From Telmatactis stephensoni (Eukaryota > Cnidaria > Anthozoa > Actiniaria > Isophelliidae): a stretch of DNA of 64,000 nucleotides. Below are positions 47,904 through 58,000 of this stretch, in pieces. Both the position numbers and the translations under genes were made by a program. The stretch covers positions 496,001 to 560,000 of the forward strand of contig JALIZF010001778.1 in the NCBI GenBank assembly GCA_029948255.1, given 5' to 3'. Below the pieces are notes generated by a model. That model made no database searches and was not told where the DNA came from. It saw only the letters and a list, made by a program, of their open reading frames with translations. The stretch's first letter is position 1, and every line of letters begins with the position of its first letter.

Positions 47904-48400
47904 GAGAACTCTGTGTACGAGCTGCCTGGGTGTGCTTCCCAAACCCCGACATGACTTTATCTTCTCAAGAACCAGTAAAACCAAGAAACAACAACTGGCA
48001 TCACCTCAGTGATCGATGTACTTTCAATCAACAAGGTCAACTCAAGCTTTTTGGCAGAATGGATAACATGATTAAATGTGCAACAGAAAGTATTCAGCCA
48101 ATTCTAATAGAAGAGATCCTCCACGAATACCCTGATGTCCAGAAAGTCTGCGTAGTTGGTGTTCCTGATCAGCGGTTATACCAAAAGATATGTGCGTGCA
48201 TAATAATGAAGCCAGGCAAGCAAGGTAACCAGGCAGCGGTTGAGAAATGGGCTAAAGAAAACGTCGGAGAGGCATCCCTTGGTTTGGCATGGAGGCCGCA
48301 TTATTATTTGTTTCCAGACAGCTTTCCTCTTTCTCGCACAGGAAAGCTTAGTCGTAGGTTAACAAAAGAATGGGCAATCAAAACTCTTCAACTGTCTTAA
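47904..48400 (+). pseudogene. Acyl-CoA synthetase-like, copy A: exon 2 only
   Basis: After a TTCTACAG acceptor, the frame runs 497 nt to TAA, identical in length and position to exon 2 of copy C (58949-59445) with about eight amino-acid changes. It encodes the C-terminal domain of an ANL-superfamily adenylating enzyme: a GELCVRA start, GRMDNMIK (A8-type hinge region) and RTGKLSRR with the catalytic lysine. No exon 1 exists upstream within the window: homology to copy C's intron stops at about 46130, next to a MITE. By itself it lacks the AMP-binding core, so it is a 3' fragment despite an intact frame, unless it is spliced to a distant exon. Confidence 0.75.
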
Positions 48401-48604
48401 GACATGCATATTGACTATATTTCGAACAGCATGCAAAAACGACTCGGCACAAAAGACGTGTTTCTTATCTCTGAAAGCTCCGAGTACTTGTTTCTTTTTA
48501 GGTAGCGATCAGTACTTTGAGCAATAGCTCTGATTTCAATACGATGGCCTGTACTCTTGTCAATTTTGATATATATTTTTTGTTTACCGCTAATATAGAA
48601 TAGT

Positions 48605-49435
48605 AAGAAAGTCATAACAAAATAAGGCTGAGGTGAGGTATTTTAGGCACAGCCTGCAGGCTCAATTGTTGGAACGGTGCCATGATTTCAACCCATGAAT
48701 GAACTACTACTCAATGGTCCTTCTTAACCCTGAATCCTGTTCCTTGTCTCTCTTGGTTCCTAATCACTTACAGTATACAGTGATACCATATAGAGTCTAA
48801 GGCTAACATCTACAAAGCATCATTTACAACAAACAACTGGACAAATTCTGCCGTCTAGCCCGGCGGGCCATCTAGATTCGATTTTCCACTTGTTATATAT
48901 AGTCAGTCGAGGCGTAACGCTAATGGCAAATAGGATAGCTAGATACACAACAAAGCAAACGTTGCAGAAAACGAAGAAACGAGAACGTTTTTGGTGGTTG
49001 CTGAAGTTCGAGATCAATTAAAGTCAGTTTATATAATAACAAACTTGAAACATATGTTTAGAGCAACCATTGAATAGTTAATTCAGTGACCAATCTGACA
49101 ATCAAAAATTCTTCAATGGGGCATTTCATTATCGGGTCATATACTTTACAGGCTTTTAATTAGTGCCAATTGTTCTATTTAATTTTCTCAAAAGGGAATA
49201 AAAGTCTGAATTAGAAAGAAAATTCGCGAAGCATTCTGGTAAGTTGTAGTTAATTGATGCCATCATAAAAGTGACGTAGGTCCTTCATATATGGTACATT
49301 ATAGTGGGAACAGCTTCGTTCTAGTAATAGTAATAGTAAAGAGCCTTTGCTATGGATAATTTATATCTTCTACAAGAAAAGTTTTCTCCTAAACTAATTA
49401 ATATGACACTATCATGACTCAACGCGTTCTTGAGG
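48605..49435 (+). repeat. Duplicated 3'-flank block (A side)
   Basis: Sequence from TAGTAAGAAAGTCATAACAA to GCGTTCTTGAGGATACT recurs at about 51824-54530 downstream of copy B, where it is interrupted by insertions. The A version is the uninterrupted, 'empty' version for two of them (sites at 48827-48830 and about 49078). Confidence 0.8.
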
Positions 49436-49440
49436 ATACT

Positions 49441-50260
49441 TGTTAATGCAATGACGTCATATCCGTTGTAATTTTTTACTGTAAGGGATAAATCGCCAAA
49501 CGTTTTACTGAAGGAACTTTGAACTGAGGAATCGCATATTGATCGACCTAATAATACATAATAATACACCTACACTAAGGAGAAAAAGAGGTATGATTTC
49601 ACGATTTATTGTAACCGATATATTAGTTGATTAATTCTATCCATTTAGTTTACCAATGAGCTTTTATCACGTAATTCCAAAAGTCACAGTACTGAAATAT
49701 AATTATTATAGCTGGAAAGAGCACGTCATAATTAGTAAAATTGTGAAGTTTGAATGAAGTAACTTTCAAACTCACGAAGATATGAATTTTCCAAAATCGA
49801 AATTTTGTATAAAACATTCGCTGGTAGGCAAGAGATGCCTACCAGCAAAGGTTTTCTTACAAATTCACACTTTTCAAAAATTCATATTCTCGCGAGTTTT
49901 GGGTTTAATTCTTTCAAACTTCGCTGCCTTGCTAATTTTAACATGCTCTTTCCAGCTATTGTAATTCTTTCTCTGTTTTACGAATTTATATAAAAATACC
50001 TGATAAAAGCTCATTCACTTGCAACGCCATGATATGCATGTTTATGTGCAATGTAGATTATTGTAATCCTCGTTACGAATACTGTATCAACGTCATTGTA
50101 AACGAATCAATGTTAATCTTAGGTATTATGATTATTTCTAGTCTTTACGGTGTCCCAATAAATAAACGCATAAACGAATTGGACTGCCCGTCAATAACTA
50201 CTAGCTGCATACGGCCAAACCGGGATCTATTAAACGCAACGCTCATTCCCTGCCGTAACA
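49441..50260 (+). mobile_element. Solo-LTR-like insertion, 5-bp duplication
   Basis: The segment begins TGTTAATGC and ends CCGTAACA (TG...CA, with 5-bp TGTTA/TAACA inverted ends) and is flanked by ATACT on both sides (49436-49440 and 50261-50265). At the equivalent place between copies B and C (about 54530) only one ATACTT is present, so the 820 bp is an insertion (or a precise loss there). Near the 3' end lies CCCAATAAATAAACG, a polyadenylation-type signal as found in LTRs. It contains the foldback at 49655-50012. Family unknown; there is no internal retroviral-type coding region. Confidence 0.65.
49655..50012. mobile_element. Foldback element related to that at 18.2 kb
   Basis: The arms share GAGCTTTTATCACGTAATTC-type outer ends, GCTGGAAAGAGCA/TGCTCTTTCCAGC and TGAAGTTTGAA; the same words occur in the arms at 18340-18680. 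The centre is a perfect TGCTGGTAGGCA-like hairpin (CGCTGGTAGGCA / TGCCTACCAGCA). It lies inside the solo-LTR-like segment. Confidence 0.65.
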
Positions 50261-50769
50261 ATACTTCAAACAAAACACAAGAACAAGTTTTTTCCAAATA
50301 CTATAACTGTATGCATATGAAACTCCTATTATTATAAAGATCATTGATTTGCAGAAATGTACCCTGAGCTATTTATGTCACCTTCATTTGTTTTTTGCAT
50401 TACATCTGTATTTATCAACAGACAAGACACTCAATGGCGCGCCAACTCGGGTACTATTGCCGAATCCTCACCTCGACTTACTATGCCTTCCCTATGGAAT
50501 ATCTCTTGCTGCCTACTTTCATAGTTTGACCTTGTATAAATTGAAGCATTTATTTCACAACGTCATCGCGTTATCGATCGTCAGGCTTACATGATCCACG
50601 ATCAATCAGTCAGGTTTGATTTGTCTTCGAGATTTGAGATCAAACTGAGTAGTAGTTGCCATTGTGTATGCAGTGTGTATGGCTCAGTGACTTTGTGCTT
50701 GCAGAGAGAAAGCTGACATGATGCTAACACCAACTTTTTACTTAACACTAGATATCACTTGATAGCATC

Positions 50770-51669
50770 ATGAGTTATATTCACAAACCACACGTCCAGC
50801 CCTTGGAACACAGGACTCCATTCCAATTGCTTCGAGCCCATGTCAAAAACCATGCTCACAAAGAAGCATTTGTGTTCCGTGACACAACCAAACACAGGCT
50901 ACCCGTCACCTTTCAAGAATATCAAAACAAGTCGCAGGCTCTTGCTGCTGGCTTTTTGCAAATGGGTCTTGGCAAAGGAGACAGAGTTCTACTTCTGGCC
51001 CCCATGTGCCCTGAATCTATGTTCATCTTCATGGCTTTAAATAGCGTTGGTGCTATTGTTCTAGTTGAGTGTGTTTCGATCGACATTATTAAAAGCGTCA
51101 AGAATCTTGCTTGCATCATCTTCAAAATAGACGACGGTGATCCTCTAGGTCAGCAGGCTCTCCAAGAAATTCGCTCCGGGCTTCAAGGACAAGAGAATCT
51201 GAAAGCTGTTCTGATTGGTTCTGAACATGTCGATCTGCTGCAACACAGTCGTGTCTACAAATACCAGCATTTGTTGGAAATGGCTGACAAGAACCCTGGA
51301 GAAAGTCAAGCCCTGCTTCGAAAGGCAGAAGATCAAGTTCAGATGGATGATCCTTTTCTTATCATGTTCACATCGGGAAGTACTGCCGCACCCAAGCCAA
51401 TTCAATACACTAACCATGCCTTTGTTAATGGAGGAATCAAGGATGCAATTTCTATGAATATGACACAACATTCAATACTGTTTGACGATTGCCCTCTGGA
51501 CTGGATGCCTTTGATGGGGATTGGTGTCTCCACTGTCATCACACTGGGTTGTACGTTAGTGGCTTTTCCTCCTAAAGTTGGTTTCAAGGGTGGATTCGCA
51601 TCCACAATTCTACAGACCATAGCAGAAGAAGCATGTACACATTGTTTTGTTCTTCCATACTTTGTCTAA
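50770..51669 (+). pseudogene. Acyl-CoA synthetase-like, copy B: exon 1, 3'-truncated
   Basis: The ATG and 297 codons align with copy C exon 1 almost perfectly, including MFTSGSTAAPKP (ATP/P-loop-like A3 motif). Homology ends abruptly at PYF; three bases later a stop closes the frame. YGSTE, the hinge and the C-terminal domain are missing, so the product could not complete the adenylation/thioesterification cycle. About 160 bp of unmatched filler (51665-51824) joins it to sequence that elsewhere follows exon 2, so the rest of exon 1, the intron and exon 2 were deleted. Upstream sequence (50261-50769) is shared with copy C, so transcription may persist. Confidence 0.8.
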
Positions 51670-52058
51670 TTGATACTTAGTCAAAACCTGGATACTCTCG
51701 ACGCTTACTACACACTTGGACTGCCTTCTATAGCTTTCCCTGCCACTGTGAAAACTATTATGACGTCACGAAAGACAACAACGCTCAACAACCGTTTGCC
51801 TAGAGACATCTCCTCCCTGCTGGTAGTAAGAAAGTCATAGCAAAATCAGACAGAGGTGAGGTATTTTAGGCATTGCCTGCAGGCTCAGTTGTTAGACATG
51901 TTAGAACGGTGCCACTGATTTTAACCCAATGAACTACTACTCAATGGTCCTTCTTAACCCTGAATCCTGTTCCTTGTCTCTCTTGGTTCCTAATCACTTA
52001 CAGTATGCAGTGATACCATATGGAGTCTAAGGCTACCGTACAAAGCATCATTTACAAC

Positions 52059-52868
52059 TGTTACACAACAGAATTATACGAATTATCCTTCGACATTTTT
52101 GAGAATATATTTTACTCATTTTGCTTGTATCTTTAACATTTTGAAATATATCTATCTTAGGTTATATCTATATCTATTCAACATGGTTCACTGAGGTTTT
52201 ATTATCGTATTATTATCGGGTAATTAATCAAGGTGTCTTGGTGTTGGGTAAGCCTTTTTAGGTTTTCCCTTTCCTCTAAGTTATTTGCTTTTGCTACTTG
52301 CTATTTAGCACTCTCCAAGCTTTCTACATGTTCCGGTTTACTTTTAGGTGATTTTCGGCAACGCCTCTAGAACGTATATCCACGTAACACTGAACTGGGG
52401 TGCACCTGCTGTGGGCGTAAACTCTAGTTGGAGAACGCACTCCCCCTGTTCACCTACGATGCCTTGACACCTTTTTCAACTTTAGGACATACGTTTTTGG
52501 AAGAAGTACTGAACTCATCATGGAAATATCTATACCAATAGTAGCAGAATAATTTTTACTCTGCATTGTTGTAAGTTTCATATATTTCTATGGTAAGAAC
52601 AGTACCCCTTCCTTTGATAAGAGTTTTTCGATAAACATGTTCATTTCACAATCTGTACAGGGAGAAATGGTCCTCGTTACTACGAGCATTAACCAATCAC
52701 GGTCCTCGTAGAAATGACGTCAAATCTTGCCTGTCAATCAACTAGTTTTCTTACTTAAGCTTGTGAACTGCTATAGCTTATTGTATTGGAGTTGTACTGA
52801 AGTTGAGAAGAGCAATAACAATAAAACATCAAGACACAGTCCAAGTCTCTACTGAGTGTCCTCTTACA
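52059..52868 (+). mobile_element. Solo-LTR-like insertion, 4-bp duplication CAAC
   Basis: An 810-bp segment starting TGTTACACAACAG and ending CCTCTTACA, with CAAC on both sides (52055-52058, 52869-52872). The copy A flank has the uninterrupted site with a single CAAC at 48827-48830. AATAAAACATCAAG about 50 bp before the right end is a plausible LTR polyadenylation signal. TG...CA ends plus short target duplication and no coding capacity fit a solo LTR from recombination between two LTRs. It has no obvious similarity to the 49441-50260 element. Confidence 0.72.
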
Positions 52869-53120
52869 CAACAAACAACTGGACAAATTCTGCCGTCTAG
52901 ATCAGTTTCCACTTGTATAATCTAAGTATATATAGTCAGTCGAGGCGCAAAGCTGATGGCAAATAGGATAGATAGATAGATACGCAACAAAGCAAACGTT
53001 ACAGAAAACGAAGAAACGAGAACGTTTTCGATGGTTGTGCTGAAGTTTGAGATCAATTAAAGTCAGTTTATATAATAACAAACTTGAAACATATGTTTAG
53101 AGCAACCATTGAATAGTTAA

Positions 53121-53567
53121 GAGGAGATTTTTTTCAATGACGAGCAATAATGGCGAAAAGCGCCAAAAACTAGACCTTCGTGCGAGTTTTAATCCAAATT
53201 TTCGTTCTGGATTAACACTCAAATCCTTTTTCTACCGGTTAAAAACTGATGTACCAAGATAAAATACCTGTTTAAAACAGATTTTTGAATTGTTCAAGAC
53301 TTTTTCTTGATGTTGTGTTGGGATTAAGCTTTTTCAAGCTGAATATAAAGAAAACATACGCAAATGAGCAAATGAAGGCCTAAACCTCATTTTTGATCCA
53401 AATTTTCGTTTTGGATTAACACTTTAATTCAACTTTCATTGGCCAAAACTACTTACAAACAACTTAAACTTTCTTATAGAAATGGTTTTAGTCTTGTACA
53501 AAAGCTATTCTTCAACTCAGGAGTTTTTGTCGTTAGTTCACTGCTCGAACTTGAAAAAAATCCCCTC
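53121..53567. mobile_element. piggyBac-like MITE with TTAA duplication
   Basis: A 447-bp element with 17-bp terminal repeats (GAGGAGATTTTTTTCAA / TTGAAAAAAATCCCCTC, one mismatch) between TTAA tetramers (53117-53120 and 53568-53571). The duplicated A flank shows the empty site with one TTAA at about 49078. Inside, TCCAAATTTTCGTT.TGGATT occurs twice as a direct repeat. TTAA target choice is diagnostic of the piggyBac superfamily; there is no transposase, so it is non-autonomous. Confidence 0.85.
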
Positions 53568-53765
53568 TTAATTCATTGACCAATCTGACAATCCAAAATT
53601 CTTCAATGGAGCATTTCATTATCGCGTCATATACTTCACAGACTTTTAATTTGTGCCAATTGTTCTACTAAATTTTCTCAAGAGGGAATGAAAGTCTGAA
53701 TTAGAAAGAACATTCGCAAAGCATTCTGGTAAGTTGTAGTGAATTGATGCCATCATACAAGTGAT

Positions 53766-53875
53766 GTAGGTCCTTCATGTATGGTACGTTATAGTGGGAA
53801 CAGCTTCGTTCTAGTAATAGTAAAGAGCCTTTGGTACTAGGACCCACTATAATGTACCATATATGAAGGACCTAC
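53766..53875. repeat. Inverted repeat around GTAGGTCCTTCAT
   Basis: GTAGGTCCTTCATGTATGGT at 53767 is inverted at 53843-53875 (ATATGAAGGACCTAC). The left copy is part of the duplicated flank; the right copy begins an unmatched segment of about 580 bp (to about 54440) that is absent from the A flank. Confidence 0.6.
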
Positions 53876-55074
53876 CAAAATGTCCAGTTAACTGCTGCCC
53901 TAGATGACCTCCTTTGGTATTCGGATGTTGCGGCGCACGTACTGAGTGATTATATAACGACTGAAAGACAAAACCTAGCGCGAGACATACAGCATGTTGC
54001 TGTCACACAGGGTAGATACTCTAAGAGGTCATAGAATATTCTAAACCCGTGCCTGCATGAAGCGGGGAGTCATTTTCAGAGAAAAAAACACAAGACCGTA
54101 AGAACTACAGTTAAAGATCTTTGTTTCTAGGTGAGTAGTGTACTGCATGTTCCCTTGTTGCTTATGTTACTGGATCTCTGTAGAAGACTCGTGTAGACAT
54201 AAATGAGGCTGTCCAAGTTTGTCCCGGCTGTTGCCTGACAATCATGTTCAGAAACCCGTCCAGTGACTAAGTCGGAATCAGAAAGTCGTCCAGGAAAGAC
54301 TCCGTGGCCCATAGTTATTTGGGGATTTTCGCTTTAGTTATAACTTAGGTATTTGAATTTTTGTGATTTTAGCTGAAAAGTAATGATTCCAATGAATAAT
54401 ATTAAAGGTCAGGGCTACGATTCTTGGTATTGACAGTGTAGAACATGGATAATTTATATCTTCTACAAGAAAAGTTTTCTCCTCAGTTAAGTCATAGCTC
54501 ACTATCATGACTCAACGCGTTCTTGAGGATACTTCAAACAAAACACAAGAACAAGTTTTTTCCAAATACTATAACTGTATGCATATGTGAAACTCCTATT
54601 ATTATAAAGATTCATTGATTTGCAGAAATGTACCCTGAGCTATTTATGTCATTTTCATTTGTTTTTTGCATTACATCCGTAATTATCAAGAGACAAGACA
54701 CTCAATGGCGCGCCAACTCGGGTACTATTGCCGAATCCTCACCTCGACTTACTATGCCTTCCCTAAGGAATATCTCTTTTGCAGCTGGCTTCTTTCATAG
54801 TTTGACCTTGTATAAATTGTAGCATTTATTTCACAACGTCATCGCGTTATCGATCGTCAGGCATGATGATCCACGATCAATCAGTCAGCCCGGTCAGTCA
54901 GGTTTGATTTGTCTTCGAGATTTGAGATGTCAAACTGTGTAGTAGTTACCACTGTGTATGGCTGAATGACTTTGTGCTTGCACAGAAAAAGCTGACATGA
55001 TGCTTGTCGCAAGGTACAATACAGGAAGCTAACACCAACATTTTACTTAACTCTAGATATCACTTGATAGCATT

Positions 55075-58000
55075 ATGAGTTATATTCACAAACCACACGT
55101 CCAGCCCTTGGAACACAGGACTCCATTCCAATTGCTTCGAGCCCATGTCAAAACCCATCCCCACAAAGAAGCATTTGTGTTCCGTGACACAACCAAACAC
55201 AGGCTTCCCGTCACCTTTCAAGAATATCAAAACAAGTCGCAGGCTCTTGCTGCTGGCTTTTTGCAAATGGGTCTTGGCAAAGGAGACAGAGTTCTACTTC
55301 TGGCCCCCATGTGCCCTGAATCTATGTTCATCCTCATGGCTTTAAATAGCGTTGGTGCTATTGTTCTAGTTGAGTGTTATACCCCCACTATTAATGCCAC
55401 CAAGAATCTTGCTTGCGTCATCTACAAAATAGACGAAGACGATCCTCTAGGTCAGCAGGCTATCCAAGAAATTCGCTCCGGGCTTCAAGGACAAGAAAAC
55501 CTGAAAGCTGTTCTGATTGGTTCTGAACATGTCGATCTGCTACAACACAGTCGTGTCTACAAATACCAGCATTTGTTGGAAATGGCTGACAAGAACCCTG
55601 GAGAAAGTCAAGCCTTGCTTCGAAAGGCAGAAGATCAAGTTCAGATGGATGATCCTTTTCTTATCATGTTTACATCGGGAAGTACTGCCGCACCCAAGCC
55701 AATTCAATACACTAACCATGCCTTTGTTAATGGAGGAATCAAGGATGCAATTTCTATGAATATGACACAACATTCAATACTGTTTGATGATAGTCCTCTG
55801 GACTGGATGCCTTTAATGGGACTTGGTGTCTCCACTGTCATCACACTGGGTTGTACGTTAGTGGCTTTTCCTCCTAAAGTTGGTTTCAAGGGTGGATTCG
55901 TATCCACAATTCTGCAGACCATGGCAGAAGAAGCATGTACACATTGTTTTGTTCTTCCATACTTTCTACATGATCTGGAACAAAAAGATGTTGATGGTAT
56001 TGATCTCAGCAAGCTCAAGTATTGTTATACCAGTGGTCAACCTCTGTACATGCCACTACTAAAGAAACTGCTGACCATACTGCCCGAAGTCAGTATATTT
56101 AATTTGTATGGATCCACAGAAACCTGTGCCCTAGCAACACAAGAGGTCCATAAAGACAATATTGACTCCATTGAACTTGGCGTCATGGATATTGCTCCAG
56201 GATTTGAAATGAAGGTCATCGATGACAATGGGCTGGTGGTACCAATAGGACAACAAGGTACGACATCTTACTAGAGTGGATTTCGTATGACTTTGAGAAA
56301 CTACGACACGGTCACGGCACAGCGCGGCCACAAATTTGTAAAGAAATCAGCAGGCGAGGTTCCGTACCGTGACCGTGCCGTGCCGTGGCCGTGCCGTAGT
56401 TTTTCAAAGTCATACGAAATCCACTCTATGTTTTATGGCAGAAAACGAAACCTCGTGTACACATCCGCGTGTACCATGGCCATGTGCAATTGAATGCGAG
56501 CGATGATTTATCAGAGCATGTGAGAAATTCAGTGTCTCGTGTGATGTCATCAATCGCCATATGTTCTAAACTGTGGACAAGCCTTTATTTATTTTAAAAT
56601 GTAGAGTAAGAATTTAGAGACATTTTTCTTGTTTGTTTCGTTTCAAGAAGAAATTATCTTTCGATGATTCGCATGTTCAAAATGCTGAGACACAAAACAG
56701 AGTCCATTATATCAAAGTGTTGTATGTTACTGATTACAGGCAAAGCGCTGATCTAGATCGTCAGCGAGCGATTTAGATCGTCGTAGATACACTAGCGAAT
56801 AGACATTTCTCGAATTTACTTGAATGACCAGAACAATAGATTTAAAGTCAGGCTAGAGAAGACAAATACAGCACTGAATGTATGGTTTGAAAACCGACAA
56901 GCCTCGACTTGAATCTATTGTCACGTAGCCAGTCATGAGAATTCGGGAAATGTCTATAGGAGGGGGGCATAGGGGTTTGCGGATCGGCGGATCGAGCCTT
57001 TTTTTACGTGCGGAGTTCTCGGATAATAATATTTTTAAGGACGGAATTGCGGATTTATCCCCATATGGTCAGAATCGCGGATTTGAAGAAATGATCCTAT
57101 GAAAACTATGATTTATATGGCCATGCTACTTACAGACATGTGTAACGTACTTTTCGTCCGAGAAATCGCTTTCTAGAGACACACACAAAAAGAAAGAAAG
57201 AAAGAAATACAGACAAAGGAAAAAGAGTGAGTGAAAATAGAAATGTCTGCGGATCAAGGTGTAGATATACTTTAAAATACAAGCACATTTTTCGTCGATT
57301 TCAAACCCTGTTGTTTCTTGTTGCCGTGGGAGTTAGTCAATATAACTGTTTTGAGCCATTTTTAGGCGATTTGGAGCTGATTTTGAGGGGGTCTTCGTTT
57401 TATAGTTTAGGTAGGGTTTTCTCTAAAACGAAGACCCTTGCCAAATTAAATGATATTCAAGTCCTTAATGTTCTTTGGTCGATATAGCCGTTTGGGGCGG
57501 TTTTCAAGCAGTTGATTTTTCGGGGGTCTTCGTTTTTGGGTCTTGGGTCTTGGGTCTTCGTTTTATAGACACCCCGGCAAATTCGGTTAATAATAGTTAA
57601 ACTAACTAGTTGTAGTTTTATAACATATGTTATAATATAGCATTATAGGCGAACTACTCACCGTTTAGTTCACTTTCTCCATTAAAAAGTGATACTTTTT
57701 CAAGCTCATACTGAGCCTGTGTGTTGAGAGGGTCTGGATGGGGTTAACTGACAACTGACAAATGGCCCAAAATTTAACTGACAACCGACAAATGCCTTAG
57801 AATTTAAATGGCAACTGACATTTGTGTAGCCTGTTTTTAACTGATAATTCAACCAAAATCCGAAAAAATAGTCGTTTTTCTCCATAACCCATCTCTCCCA
57901 GGGACAGTTGCATGTGACAAAGTTCAAGTGGATGTCAAATTGCTGGATTTTGGTCGTAAAACTGGCTTAGAAAGAAAAAATGCCATGAGAAATAAATAAA

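Noticed and set aside
53876..54440. Unmatched segment between copies B and C as a gene or full transposon
   Set aside because: Absent from the A flank, so possibly inserted, but I find no TIRs, target duplication or recognisable coding frame.
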